Numbered from the stretch's first letter, positions 8,491-17,950 are shown. The stretch is DNA of 64,000 bases from Ruminococcus sp. (GCF_016283395.1 NZ_JAEEMU010000042.1:57802-121801), one strand, 5' to 3'. The notes: generated by a model from the letters alone, not told the origin. Program-made: numbers and translations.

Positions 8491-9918
8491 TCAAGCTATC
8501 TCTTCGATTCTTACATTTGAAATATACACTGTAGCAGTTGAACCTCTGTGGCCGAGATTGTATTCAAGTCGTCCCTTTGGATCGTCCTTTTCCTTCATCT
8601 CAAATTCATAGGTAAATGTCTGCTTTTCTGGAGTTACAGTAAGCTTTGTATCCTCGAAATATCTTATCCAACCTGCTTCGGGAGCAGAAACGCAGGTGAT
8701 AATTTCTCTTTCCTCATCTGCATATGCATCGAATGTGAGCTTGTACTTCTGGCCCTTTATCATCGGGATATCAGGCTGTACCAGCTGTACAGAGTAATCC
8801 TCTGTGCCTTCCTTTTCTGAGGTGATAACTATCATGTTATCCTTTATCTCAGCTGCACCTACACCGCCGTTGAAGAGCAGGAACTTCCAGTTTACATCAT
8901 CAGTGAGATCCTCTGCCTCTGAGAAATCTCCGTTGTAGATGTAGTTGCCGTCCTCCAGTGGCTCACGGTAAGACTTTTCGGGCTTTTTAACATTTGTATC
9001 GTATTCGGGCTTCTGATAAACTCTTACGTAGTCTATCTCGAATTCAGCATTGTCAAAGTTTGTGGTTTCGTCAGGGTTACCAGGCCATGTTCCGCCTACT
9101 GCCAGGTTCATCTGAACGAAGAATGGCTGATCGAATGGTGCAGGATAAGGCTTTTCGTCCTCGCCCTGAACTGCTGTGAACCAGTCGTTTACTGTATTGT
9201 AAAGATTTCCGTCGATATACCAGCGTATCTCACCCGGCTCCCACTCTACAGAGAATTCATGGAAGCTGTCAGCGTAGGTCTGACCTGTAAGGTTCCATGT
9301 GCCCTGCTTTTCGCCGTGAGGTTCGCCGTAATGGAGAGTACCGTATGCAGTGCTTACATTATTTCCGAGTACTTCCATAATGTCGATCTCGCCGCACTTA
9401 GGCCACTGTCCGTAGTAGCTCTCGTCCTTTGGCATCATCCAGATAGCAGGCCATAAGCCCTGTCCTTCGGGGACTTTAGCACTTACGACTACTTTACCGT
9501 AAGTGAAATCTGTCTTGTTCTGACCTGTTACCTTACCAGAGGTGTAGTAGTCCTTGCCGTCCTTTTCGGACTTGATAGCCTTGATGACCAGCTTGCCGTC
9601 ACGGATAAACACATTATCTGTTGAGGTTGTGTATTCCTGTAACTCTTCATTGGTCCAGCCCGGTTCGTGTGGCTCGTAGTTCCACTTGCTTTCGTCAAGT
9701 GCAGCAGCACTGAATTCATCGTTCCAGATAAGGTCGTAGCCATCTATCTCGGGCACTTCTGTCTCATCGGAAGCGGCAGCCTGTGTAGTTGTATCAGCGG
9801 CTGCTGTAGTTTCAGGTGCTTTTGCGTTATCAGTGTTTTCGTTTTTATCTCCGCAGCCTGCTGCTGAAACCATCATTGCAAGAGCTGCGATAAAAGATAA
9901 AGCCTTGTAATTCTTCAT
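8491..9918 (-). CDS. GH16 beta-glucanase-type lipoprotein with C-terminal CBM
   Basis: An endo-acting beta-glycanase anchored at the cell surface. The lipoprotein signal ends in SAAGC, followed by a Thr/Ala-rich linker. The GH16 domain (about 60-306) has the catalytic motif GEIDIMEV with nucleophile Glu177, Asp179 and acid/base Glu182. Residues 328-475 look like a CBM4/9-type jelly roll, starting YIYNGDFSE. The extra Met in EIDIME places it with the laminarinase/beta-1,3-glucanase and galactanase branches rather than lichenases lacking it. Substrate is therefore beta-1,3-glucan, mixed-linkage glucan or beta-1,3-galactan. RBS AAGGAGG lies ahead of the ATG. It has no dockerin, unlike its glycosidase neighbours. 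Confidence 0.9.
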   Translation of the reverse strand: MKNYKALSFIAALAMMVSAAGCGDKNENTDNAKAPETTAAADTTTQAAASDETEVPEIDGYDLIWNDEFSAAALDESKWNYEPHEPGWTNEELQEYTTSTDNVFIRDGKLVIKAIKSEKDGKDYYTSGKVTGQNKTDFTYGKVVVSAKVPEGQGLWPAIWMMPKDESYYGQWPKCGEIDIMEVLGNNVSTAYGTLHYGEPHGEKQGTWNLTGQTYADSFHEFSVEWEPGEIRWYIDGNLYNTVNDWFTAVQGEDEKPYPAPFDQPFFVQMNLAVGGTWPGNPDETTNFDNAEFEIDYVRVYQKPEYDTNVKKPEKSYREPLEDGNYIYNGDFSEAEDLTDDVNWKFLLFNGGVGAAEIKDNMIVITSEKEGTEDYSVQLVQPDIPMIKGQKYKLTFDAYADEEREIITCVSAPEAGWIRYFEDTKLTVTPEKQTFTYEFEMKEKDDPKGRLEYNLGHRGSTATVYISNVRIEEIA

Positions 9919-10074
9919 GTTTATTCCTCCTTAAATGTGAGGTTTATTCTCTTATGGCATTATTATAACTTTTTACAGCGAAAATTTATAGCAAAATACA
10001 CTGATTTATGGTAAACTGGTGATGTAATAAAATGTGCAGATATGCTGACATATTTCATCATACAGTGAAATAAA

Positions 10075-10114
10075 CCAAGCCCGAAAGCGTTTCCGAGGTC
10101 GCTTTCGGGCTTGG
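10075..10114 (-). terminator. Terminator of the GH2 gene
   Basis: 15-bp stem CCAAGCCCGAAAGCG / CGCTTTCGGGCTTGG with a 10-nt loop. On the minus strand it is followed by TTTATTT. Confidence 0.85.
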
Positions 10115-10139
10115 CTGTATAGGAGAGGTGATTATTTCG

Positions 10140-13100
10140 TTATGGTTCCAGGGACTTTACAAGTCCGAGGAGATACTTCTGTATCTGCATAGCGTCATTG
10201 TTTGTGATGCCGCTCTTGCCGTTTTCGTAAACGTCTGCATTGAGCTGTCCCTGTTCGGTGATATGGTGGTCGTCTGTACCTGTGAGACCATATCTGTTAG
10301 GATTAGCCAATGACTGCATTATAAGAACTATATCATTCATTGCAACTTCGCCGTCGCAGTCTGCGTCGCCGTAGAGTATATCTTCATCGGGTATATCCTG
10401 CGGTGCTTCTGCGATATTGTCGAAGTCAAGCCAGAGCTGAACATATTCGCTGTCGGCAGCATAAGCAGGAGAAGTTGTGTTCTGTGATGATAGCTCAGAA
10501 GCCGTAAGAGCCTTGCTGTATACTCTCATTTCGTAGAAATTAGCCTGTGAATTTCTGCCTGTTTCGGGGCAGGCACCAAGAGTCAGCGGATATCCCGAAT
10601 GTGCAACACCTGCTGAGTTTGCTGCCTTTTCGGCAAGCATCTTTCCGTCGCAATATACTCTTATCATATTGTTTTCTGCATCGTATATTCCTGCAACCTG
10701 ATGTTTCCTGCCGATCCAGTCTGAACCTATTGAAGCGCTGACGCTGTTCCATTCTCCGCCTGCATAGATGAAGAAATAGAGTACGGAAGGTTCTGCTCTG
10801 AGACCGAATGAGTAATCGCCCTTGCTTGCGAACATATTGTACTGCTGCGAGCCTGTGGGAACTACATTTGCCTCAACTGTAAATGAGTTTTTACCTTCAA
10901 GTGCGCTTTCAAGCTTGCTGCATGACGGTATGGTAACTGCGCCTGATACGTAGTTTCCGTCAGCTGAATTTGTGAGCTTGGCATCTGATCCTATCGGAAC
11001 CTGTAAAGCATTGCTGCTCTTATCCTGTATCACTGTTCCGTTTGAGCGGAGCTTTGCAGCTGTGTCGGTTATGGTGCTGTCAGAGCTTGATGAAGCTATA
11101 GGGATAATAGTGTATGACCAACTGTACGGTCTTCCTGACGGCAGACGGTATTTTGGAAGTGTACCCTGTCCGCAGGTAGCACTTCCTGTACCCATTGAGC
11201 CGTAGTCAACGCTTAACATTGTCTCACTTCTGGGACGGAGCTTGTATGGGTGGTCTGCATTCTGGAGATCTTCGGGAGTGAAGTGGAGCGCACTTGCTTC
11301 CACTGTTCCATCGGCAGCAATAAGGAGACTTGAGTCCTTGCTGCTGTTTTTTACTGATATCCACTTGACATCGGTAAGGTTGCCGCAGTCGTCAGCCTTG
11401 AGGTACGGATAGAACATTTCTGAAACAGTGCTGTTCCAAACACCCATTCTGCCGTTGGTCTTTCTGTCATTGAAAGTCTCAACAGGACCGTTGCCGTACC
11501 AGCTTACCTTCTCTGCCCCCTCGGGGAGCTTCATTATAGAACCTACACGTATGAAGTTGCCAAGGCCGGCACTTGCTGCATTGACATCAAAGCCTACAGT
11601 AACGTTGCCGTTGCAGTGGATAGTATAGGTGATATCGACCTTTGTGTTTCCGGCATTTGTGAGAGTGAGATGGGATATCACGATCTTTTCGCCATTATCG
11701 CCATCCAATACGTCTATCTTGTCGCATCGTGCGCCCTTCATAGCGTCTTTCCATTTAGAGTCGAATAGGTCTCTTGCACCCCAGCCTGTATCGTTCTCAA
11801 CATTGCCGCGCCAGAAATTCGGAGCAGGACCGTCTGAGATAAGTATCTCACCGTTGTATGTATAAGACTTCATAAGACCTGTTGACTTGTCTATAGCGAA
11901 GTTGAAGCCCTTTCCTGTAGGAACGTAGCTATCGGGAGTATCGACTACTGTAACTGCTTCGCTGCCTGTATCGTACTTGGCTACCTTGCCTGATGCTGTG
12001 ATAGGGAACTGAGCATAGGATATCTCTGTACCTTCAGGGAGAAGGTCTGAGCCATTGCGCACCTTTACGGAGATATCGAGATATAATTCATCGCCTGCAA
12101 GGATATTCTTAGGTATCGTAAATGGTACTTTTAGAGTATTCTTTGAAAGCGGCTTAGCCTGCGCATCATCAATTGTACCGCTGCTGATGCTTATACCGTT
12201 CTTGAGAAGTGACCATGAAACATCAAAATCACTGAGGTCTGCAAAGTTATTCTCGTTGTATACGCTTATCTCATTTTTTGCGAGCTGAGAAGCATCTGCA
12301 CTGAACCAGAAATTCTGATACTGATACTTTACCTCTGCAAGCTCAGGCTGAGGATTTCTGTCAGGACTAATAAGACCGTTTTCACAGAAACTGTTATCGT
12401 TTGGCCAGTCTCCCCAGTCTCCGCCGTAGCCGTAGTATTTGCCCTTTATCTCATCGGAGTAAAGGTTTTTGTGAGCATACGACTCTGAGTAGTAATCCCA
12501 GCTGTTATTGGGAAGATTTACAGCTCTCGACTGGTCTACCCAGTCCCAGATGAAGCCGCCCATCATATTGTCGGCACGTCTTATAGCGTCCCAGTATTCC
12601 TTGAGTGCGCCGACGGAGTTACCCATAGCATGATCGTATTCGCACATAACGTAAGGCATTTTTCCATCTCCTGCGTTATTGCCGATAACGTCTGAACCAG
12701 GGTACATATTACTTCCCATATCAACGCCCATGCCGAAGCCCTGACCTTCACTGTGTACAGGTCTTGTTGGATCGTTCTTCTTGAAATACCAGATCATATC
12801 GCGGAACATTCCGCCTGCATCGTTTGCATTGCCTGTATAGCCCATTTCATTTCCGATAGACCATGCAACGATGGCAGGATTGTTTTTCAGGCGCTTGTAT
12901 GAAGTTTCGGTCCTGTCCATAGCAAGTTCGTAGAACAGAGACTTTGTATTGTTATTTTTACCGTCCTGAAGTGCATGACACTCCAGATTAGTCTCACCCA
13001 TAACGTACATACCGTACTTATTGCAGAGCCAGTAAAGGTACGAATCGTTGCTGTAGTGTGAGGTTCTTATAGCATTGATATTGTTCTTTTTCATAAGGGA

Positions 13101-14429
13101 AACGTCCTCGCGGATAGTTTCCTGAGGCACAGCCTTGCCGTAGAATGGGTCTGTATCATGGCGGTTTACGCCTTTGAGGAGCAGACGCTTACCGTTTATA
13201 GTTATGGGCTGCCAGCGTTTTGTGGTGACGTTGTATGAGCCGTCCACCTGAGCGGAAGTGAAGTTTATCTCACGGAAGCCCAGCTGTGTGGACAGTATCT
13301 CCTGTACTTCACCCTGAGCGTCGCAAAGTTTCAGTACGAGGGCATAAATATTCGGCTTTTCAGCAGACCACAGCTTCGGAGCTGTAACGTCTGTTTTTAT
13401 TGTACAGACCTTTCCTGTTGATGCAGCAAGGTCATTTATCTTTGCAGAAGCACCGCTGAGGATATTGTTTCCGTCCTCGTCATAGGCTTCGGCAATAACG
13501 CTCCAGCCGTTCTTTGAGTTGCCAGTAAGGTTGGAGATATCCATTGATATCTCAAGGTCGGCATTGGTGAAGCTATCGTCAAGGTCTGTGCGGACGGTAT
13601 AGTCTCTTATCTGTACATCGGGAGCACTTACGAGGAAAACATCGCGGAAGATACCGCCGTCATAGATCATATCCTGATCCTCGAACCATGTACCGTCACA
13701 GAATTTATGTACCTCTACTGCAAGTGTATTTTCACCGTCAGTAAGCAGGTCTGTGATATCGAAACGATGAGGGCTGAAAGTGTCCTCGCTGTAGCCGACA
13801 GCAGTACCGTTTACATATACATAATAAGCGGACTCTACGCCGTCAAACTCGATGTATACTCTTCTGCCTGACTTGCGCATTGCGCTGTCCACAGTGAATT
13901 TCTTGCGGTAAAGTCCTACAGGATTGTAGTTTGTGGGAGCCTGAGGCGCAGGTACATTGCTGTCGTACTTAGCCTGCCACGGCTCACCAATATTGGTGTA
14001 GATAGAAAAGTCAAAGCCCTGACGAGTCCAGCTCTTGGGCAGCTGCACTGTTTTCCAGCCGTGTTCTGCCGAAGGCTGATAATCGGGATTGAAGCAGCCT
14101 GCATTGATATGAGAGCTTGCCTGCTGAGAGTTCTGTACTACTACAAGATCCCAGTCCTCATTCTTGCCTGTGAGCATTTGTAAATACTCCGACTCCTCCC
14201 GTGCGTTATAGTCCCATACTGCGTTTACGGCAGCCTCTGTGGAATGATAGGGCACAGGGTTGCATGATGCGGCTTCGCGGTTCACCTGAAATACATCTTC
14301 AGCACCGTTTTTTCCTGTCCACTCGTTTCCTGTAAAGGTAACGGCTGAAACTTTCTGCGGCACTGTGATACCAAGTGATGTGGCGGCAGTCATGACAGCT
14401 ACGATAGCTGACACAATACGTCGTTTCAT
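10140..14429 (-). CDS. Secreted GH2 beta-galactosidase with LamG and dockerin
   Basis: A 1429-residue cellulosomal exo-enzyme releasing beta-linked galactose. The order is signal peptide (1-30), an N-terminal region, GH2 sugar-binding domain (about 168-270), immunoglobulin-like domain (270-380), TIM barrel (385-690), LacZ-type domains 4/5 (about 700-1080), LamG-like domain (1133-1323) and a dockerin (1350-1429). Catalytic acid/base is Glu528 (SIGNEMGY) and nucleophile Glu597 (VMCEYDHAMGN), both as in LacZ. The dockerin is unusual: loop one is DADCDGEVAMND and the second half, DVYENGKSGITNND, carries an insertion. The start is taken at 14429 because AAGGAGG lies 9 bases upstream; the longer frame to 14471 has none and would bury the signal peptide. 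It is monocistronic. Confidence 0.93.
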   Translation of the reverse strand: MKRRIVSAIVAVMTAATSLGITVPQKVSAVTFTGNEWTGKNGAEDVFQVNREAASCNPVPYHSTEAAVNAVWDYNAREESEYLQMLTGKNEDWDLVVVQNSQQASSHINAGCFNPDYQPSAEHGWKTVQLPKSWTRQGFDFSIYTNIGEPWQAKYDSNVPAPQAPTNYNPVGLYRKKFTVDSAMRKSGRRVYIEFDGVESAYYVYVNGTAVGYSEDTFSPHRFDITDLLTDGENTLAVEVHKFCDGTWFEDQDMIYDGGIFRDVFLVSAPDVQIRDYTVRTDLDDSFTNADLEISMDISNLTGNSKNGWSVIAEAYDEDGNNILSGASAKINDLAASTGKVCTIKTDVTAPKLWSAEKPNIYALVLKLCDAQGEVQEILSTQLGFREINFTSAQVDGSYNVTTKRWQPITINGKRLLLKGVNRHDTDPFYGKAVPQETIREDVSLMKKNNINAIRTSHYSNDSYLYWLCNKYGMYVMGETNLECHALQDGKNNNTKSLFYELAMDRTETSYKRLKNNPAIVAWSIGNEMGYTGNANDAGGMFRDMIWYFKKNDPTRPVHSEGQGFGMGVDMGSNMYPGSDVIGNNAGDGKMPYVMCEYDHAMGNSVGALKEYWDAIRRADNMMGGFIWDWVDQSRAVNLPNNSWDYYSESYAHKNLYSDEIKGKYYGYGGDWGDWPNDNSFCENGLISPDRNPQPELAEVKYQYQNFWFSADASQLAKNEISVYNENNFADLSDFDVSWSLLKNGISISSGTIDDAQAKPLSKNTLKVPFTIPKNILAGDELYLDISVKVRNGSDLLPEGTEISYAQFPITASGKVAKYDTGSEAVTVVDTPDSYVPTGKGFNFAIDKSTGLMKSYTYNGEILISDGPAPNFWRGNVENDTGWGARDLFDSKWKDAMKGARCDKIDVLDGDNGEKIVISHLTLTNAGNTKVDITYTIHCNGNVTVGFDVNAASAGLGNFIRVGSIMKLPEGAEKVSWYGNGPVETFNDRKTNGRMGVWNSTVSEMFYPYLKADDCGNLTDVKWISVKNSSKDSSLLIAADGTVEASALHFTPEDLQNADHPYKLRPRSETMLSVDYGSMGTGSATCGQGTLPKYRLPSGRPYSWSYTIIPIASSSSDSTITDTAAKLRSNGTVIQDKSSNALQVPIGSDAKLTNSADGNYVSGAVTIPSCSKLESALEGKNSFTVEANVVPTGSQQYNMFASKGDYSFGLRAEPSVLYFFIYAGGEWNSVSASIGSDWIGRKHQVAGIYDAENNMIRVYCDGKMLAEKAANSAGVAHSGYPLTLGACPETGRNSQANFYEMRVYSKALTASELSSQNTTSPAYAADSEYVQLWLDFDNIAEAPQDIPDEDILYGDADCDGEVAMNDIVLIMQSLANPNRYGLTGTDDHHITEQGQLNADVYENGKSGITNNDAMQIQKYLLGLVKSLEP

Positions 14430-14485
14430 AATTAAGTTCCTCCTTGTTTTAATAATTCCCCTGAAATGCAATATCTTTTATTTTG

Positions 14486-14514
14486 ATTATAACATCTATG
14501 ATTTATTGTGTTAA
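14486..14514 (-). promoter_or_regulatory. Sigma-A promoter of the GH2 gene
   Basis: Minus strand TTAACA (14514-14509), 17-bp spacer, TATAAT (14491-14486). The direct repeat ATTTATTGTGT occurs at 14501-14511 and again at 14542-14552, 41 bp apart, and may be a regulator site. Confidence 0.75.
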
Positions 14515-14648
14515 ACAAATAACTCTTTGATGTTGATAACCATTTATTGTGTATAATATAGCATAAAAATGAGCGGATTGCAACTGAATTTCTGAAAAAA
14601 TAGTGTAAAATATAACGATTTTTTAATTTTGTATTGCTTATTACCAAA

Positions 14649-14677
14649 AAGACCACTCTCATATCATGAGAATGGTC
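14649..14677 (-). terminator. Terminator of the alarmone synthetase gene
   Basis: Stem AGACCATTCTCAT / ATGAGAGTGGTCT on the minus strand (one G-U pair), loop GAT, then TTTTT. Confidence 0.85.
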
Positions 14678-14683
14678 TGGATT

Positions 14684-15379
14684 TCAGTCATTTTCGATTA
14701 TATTTTTGATATCCTGCATACGTCCGTCCCATTCTGCACTCTGATCTGCGCATTTTTTAAGCTCGTCCGCGAGAAGATTGAGCTTGAACGGGGGAAGATT
14801 TTTCTTGTAGCGGAGTTTGTGTTCGAGACTTGCCCAGAAGTCCATAGCGATAGTTCTCAGCTGCACCTCAGCTCTGACAAGACGCTTTTCATTTTCAAGG
14901 AATATGGGTACGGCTACGATGAGATGCAGACTTCTGTATCCGTTTGCCTTAGGTTTTTCTATGTAGTCCTTTTTCTCGATAAGGGTGATGTCGTCCTGCT
15001 GCAAAAAGCAGTCTGCCAGTCTGTAGATATCCTGTACGAATGAGCATACCACACGTATTCCTGCGATATCGCTTATGTTGTTTTCGATAGCTTCGATATT
15101 TCTCGGGATATGCCTTGAAAGCAGCTTTCGGTATATGCTTCCGTAGCTCTTTATTCTCGACTGTATGAACTCTATGGGATTGCTTTCGCCGTTCAGTGAG
15201 AACTGCTCGTTGAGTACGCGGAATTTAGTCTCTATCTCCATTATGGCGCACTTGTAATATGTAAAGAACTGCTGCATGGGTATCATGTTATTTTCAACTG
15301 AACGCAGGAATTCCGCTTCTGACATTTCTGCTTCCGTGAGCTCACGCAGGTCTCGGATTATTTCGTTTTTGGGATCCAT
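14684..15379 (-). CDS. Small alarmone synthetase (RelQ/SAS1-like GTP pyrophosphokinase)
   Basis: Transfers pyrophosphate from ATP to GTP or GDP to make (p)ppGpp in the stringent response. At 231 aa it holds only the synthetase domain: the RIKSYGSIYRKL helix, the NISDIAGIRVVC strand (the Asp of the catalytic D-x-x-G-x-R), the DYIEKPKANGYRSLHL substrate motif and the VEVQLRT-like VRAEVQLRTIAMDFWASLEHKL motif. There is no HD hydrolase, TGS or ACT domain, unlike long RelA/SpoT. Such enzymes act as tetramers in the cytosol and are usually controlled by transcription. It has its own strong promoter and terminator. Confidence 0.92.
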   Translation of the reverse strand: MDPKNEIIRDLRELTEAEMSEAEFLRSVENNMIPMQQFFTYYKCAIMEIETKFRVLNEQFSLNGESNPIEFIQSRIKSYGSIYRKLLSRHIPRNIEAIENNISDIAGIRVVCSFVQDIYRLADCFLQQDDITLIEKKDYIEKPKANGYRSLHLIVAVPIFLENEKRLVRAEVQLRTIAMDFWASLEHKLRYKKNLPPFKLNLLADELKKCADQSAEWDGRMQDIKNIIEND

Positions 15380-15410
15380 TATCTTACCTCACATCTATAT
15401 TGATGATATT

Positions 15411-15439
15411 ATTATACCATTATTGCAGGTCAAGGTCAA
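15411..15439 (-). promoter_or_regulatory. Promoter of the alarmone synthetase gene
   Basis: Minus strand TTGACC (15439-15434), 17-bp spacer, TATAAT (15416-15411). Confidence 0.75.
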
Positions 15440-15464
15440 TCGTAGTTTATGCTTTTTCATTTGT

Positions 15465-15494
15465 TTGACACAGAAGCGTCCGCTGTGATATAAT
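15465..15494 (+). promoter_or_regulatory. Promoter of the GyrI-like gene
   Basis: TTGACA (15465-15470), 18-bp spacer, TATAAT (15489-15494). Back to back with the alarmone synthetase promoter. Confidence 0.8.
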
Positions 15495-15523
15495 CAGTAT
15501 ATATTTCTGAAAGGAGCATAGCT

Positions 15524-16159
15524 ATGGCTTTCGATTACAAAAAGGAATACAAGGAATACTATATGCCGAAAAATCAGCCGCAGATTGTTGAGATACCGTC
15601 AATGAACTTTATCGCAGTCTGCGGGAAAGGCGACCCTAACGAAGAGGGCGGCGAGTATAAGCAGGCATTAGAGATGCTGTACGGAATTGCATATACTATC
15701 AAGATGAGCAAAAAGACCGACCACCGTATCAACGGCTATTTCGACTATGTTGTACCTCCGCTTGAGGGCTTGTGGGAGCAGGAGGGCAGAGTCGGTATCG
15801 ACTACAGCCGCAAGAGCGAACTAAAGTGGACAGCTATGATAAGACTTCCCGATTTTGTAACAAAGGCGGACTTTGACTGGGCTGTGGAGCAGGCAACAGT
15901 GAAGAAAAAAACGGACTTTTCAAAAGTTGAGTTTATTACCCTTGATGAGGGAGTCTGTGTTCAGTGTATGCATATGGGCTCTTATGACGACGAGCCTGCA
16001 ACAGTCGAAGCAATGGACAGCTATGCTGACGGCTTGGGTTATGATATCGACATCTCAGACAGCCGCAAGCACCATGAGATATACCTTTCAGACCCGAGAA
16101 AAACAGCACCCGAAAAGCTGAAAACAGTTATTCGTCACCCTGTGAAAAAGCGCGGCTGA
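15524..16159 (+). CDS. GyrI-like small-molecule-binding domain protein
   Basis: A 211-aa stand-alone protein of the GyrI-like (SbmC/Rob effector-domain) superfamily, COG4832 type, seen in MNFIAVCGKGDPN, the FDYVVPPLEGLW segment and the closing HHEIYLSDPRKTAPEKLKT motif. Relatives bind lipophilic cationic drugs or other hydrophobic molecules, and some hydrolyse cyclopropanes; no enzyme activity can be claimed here. RBS AAAGGAG precedes the ATG. It lies 77 bp before an AraC regulator that carries its own GyrI-like domain, and next to a TipAS-type MerR regulator, so a xenobiotic-sensing role is likely. Confidence 0.8.
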   Translation: MAFDYKKEYKEYYMPKNQPQIVEIPSMNFIAVCGKGDPNEEGGEYKQALEMLYGIAYTIKMSKKTDHRINGYFDYVVPPLEGLWEQEGRVGIDYSRKSELKWTAMIRLPDFVTKADFDWAVEQATVKKKTDFSKVEFITLDEGVCVQCMHMGSYDDEPATVEAMDSYADGLGYDIDISDSRKHHEIYLSDPRKTAPEKLKTVIRHPVKKRG

Positions 16160-16180
16160 CACAAAAGTGCATAAATTGTC

Positions 16181-16209
16181 GGGACAGCGTACCGCCTTTA
16201 TGGTACAAT
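16181..16209 (+). promoter_or_regulatory. Possible promoter and dyad before the AraC gene
   Basis: GGGACA (16181-16186), 17-bp spacer, TACAAT (16204-16209). The dyad GTACC (16189-16193) / GGTAC (16202-16206) lies in the spacer and could bind a regulator. Confidence 0.45.
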
Positions 16210-16236
16210 GATATCACACCAAGAGGAGGAATGACT

Positions 16237-17106
16237 ATGAACTGGGCAGAGGGCATACAGAGTGCTATCGACTACATCGAGGAAAATATCACCGAGGAGC
16301 TGGACTATAATGATATCGCAGCGCGCGCGGCTTGTTCGGCTTTCTATTTCCAGCGTATATTCGGAGCTTTATGCGGTCTGACGCTGGGAGAGTATATCCG
16401 CAGCAGGCGGCTTTCTCTCGCAGGCAGCGATATTGTTTCTACAGATGAAAAGGTCATAGATATAGCTTTGAAGTATGGCTACAGCTCGCCCGACAGCTTT
16501 ACCCGCGCCTTTACAGCCTTTCACGGCGTTACACCTACGGAGGCAAGGCAGATGAAAGCAGGTCTCAGGTCGTTCTCACGCCTCAGAGTGCAGATAATAC
16601 TGAAAGGCGGTAATACTATGGATTACAGAATAGTTGAAAAGGAAGCATTTACGGTACTTGAAAAGGTTGAGCGTCACACGGTGGCAGGTGCTCAGAATCT
16701 GAACACTATCCCCGAATTCTGGGGCAGAGCAAACAAGGAAGGCATAATAGATACGCTGCTTGCTCATGCATCGGACAAAAGCTATGTATTCGGTACTTGT
16801 TACGGAAACGGACACACCAATGACGAAAGCTTTGATTACGGAATTGCTGTTCAGTGTGCTCCCGATACAGTTGCTCCCGAAGGATACAGTGTGAATACTA
16901 TCCCTGCAAGAAAATGGGTGATAGCCGAGTGTGTAGGTCCTATGCCTGATGCCATACAGCATCTCTGGCATGAAATGTGCTCGGAGTTCTTCCCTACATC
17001 AGGATATAAGCCCACATACGAAATGGATATAGAAGCCTATCCCGACGGCGATATGACTTCTCCTGATTACAGAAGTCAGATATGGATACCTATTGAGCAG
17101 GACTGA
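16237..17106 (+). CDS. AraC-family regulator with GyrI-like effector domain
   Basis: The N-terminal double HTH of the AraC family (residues 1-110) includes the AACSAFYFQRIF first helix and the VIDIALKYGYSSPDSFTRAF signature. Residues about 130-289 form a GyrI-like ligand domain (ARKWVIAECVGPMPDAIQHLW, then the closing YRSQIWIPI). This is the Rob/SbmC architecture, which activates efflux or detoxification genes on binding a small molecule. The start is set at 16237 because GAGGAGGA ends at 16230 and leaves a 6-nt gap; the ATG at 16231 would abut the ribosome site. It probably controls itself and the GyrI-like gene before it. Confidence 0.88.
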   Translation: MNWAEGIQSAIDYIEENITEELDYNDIAARAACSAFYFQRIFGALCGLTLGEYIRSRRLSLAGSDIVSTDEKVIDIALKYGYSSPDSFTRAFTAFHGVTPTEARQMKAGLRSFSRLRVQIILKGGNTMDYRIVEKEAFTVLEKVERHTVAGAQNLNTIPEFWGRANKEGIIDTLLAHASDKSYVFGTCYGNGHTNDESFDYGIAVQCAPDTVAPEGYSVNTIPARKWVIAECVGPMPDAIQHLWHEMCSEFFPTSGYKPTYEMDIEAYPDGDMTSPDYRSQIWIPIEQD

Positions 17107-17156
17107 TAAAACAGCAGTGCGATTTTTGTGAGTTCCTACAAAGTTGAAAAATACTA

Positions 17157-17187
17157 TTGACTCTCACGTTACGTCATGGTATATACT
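17157..17187 (+). promoter_or_regulatory. MerR-type promoter with 19-bp spacer and operator
   Basis: TTGACT (17157-17162), 19-bp spacer, TATACT (17182-17187). The spacer contains the palindrome ACGTTACGT. An over-long spacer with a central dyad is the hallmark of promoters that MerR-family activators untwist, so the next gene is probably autoregulated. Confidence 0.8.
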
Positions 17188-17213
17188 GAGATCACACGAG
17201 AGGAGTGGATAAA

Positions 17214-17939
17214 ATGATGACAGTCAAGCAGGTCAGTGAGCTGACGGGAGTGAGTATACGCACTCTGCGATATTACGATGAGATAGGGCTGCTGCCCCCT
17301 GCGTCACATACCGAGGGCGGATACAGGCTGTATGACGATACGGCACTGGAAAGACTTCAGCAGATATTGCTTTTTCGCGAACTGGAGTTTCCGCTGAAGG
17401 ATATAGTGCGCATAGTGAGCAGTCCCGATTTCGACCGTAAGCAGGCTCTTGAGCAGCAGATAGAGCTGCTGGAACTGAAAAGGAAAAGACTTGACGACCT
17501 CATAAGCTTCGCTCGGAGAATAAAAGTGATAGGAGTGAGAGCAGTGGATTTTACTGCATTTGACACATCAAAGATCGACGAATATACACAACGCGCAAAG
17601 GAAAAGTGGGGCAATACTCAGGCTTATGAGGAGTTCTCACAGAAGAAGCGTTCAGCCGAGGAAAATCAGCAGGTAATGGAGGACTTTATGCAGCTTTTTG
17701 CTGAGTTCGGAAAGCTTAAAGAGGGCAGTCACGAAAGCAATGAAGCGCAGGCAATGGTGAAGAAGCTGCAAGGCTTTATAACCGAGCATTTTTACACCTG
17801 TACCAATGAGATACTCAGCGGACTTGGCAAGATGTACGCAGCCGACGGAGAGTTCAGAGATAATATCAACAATGCAGGCGGCAATGGCACAGCAGAATTT
17901 GCAGCAAAGGCTATTGCAGTGTACTGCGGAGATATGTAA
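17214..17939 (+). CDS. MerR-family regulator with TipAS-like drug-binding domain
   Basis: The N-terminal winged HTH reads MTVKQVSELTGVSIRTLRYY-D-E-I-G-L-L, then a long dimerisation coiled coil (about 80-120). The C-terminal 120 residues match TipAS: an acidic YTQRAKEKWG motif, the FMQLFAEFGKLKEG helix and the HFYTCTNEILSGLGKMYAADGEF motif. TipAL-type proteins activate transcription on binding thiopeptide or other antibiotics. A GTG at 17205 is in frame but overlaps the GAGAGGAG ribosome site; the ATG at 17214 lies 8 bases downstream and is preferred. It is read from a promoter of MerR architecture and followed by a terminator. Confidence 0.88.
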   Translation: MMTVKQVSELTGVSIRTLRYYDEIGLLPPASHTEGGYRLYDDTALERLQQILLFRELEFPLKDIVRIVSSPDFDRKQALEQQIELLELKRKRLDDLISFARRIKVIGVRAVDFTAFDTSKIDEYTQRAKEKWGNTQAYEEFSQKKRSAEENQQVMEDFMQLFAEFGKLKEGSHESNEAQAMVKKLQGFITEHFYTCTNEILSGLGKMYAADGEFRDNINNAGGNGTAEFAAKAIAVYCGDM

Positions 17940-17950
17940 AAACAGTATAA

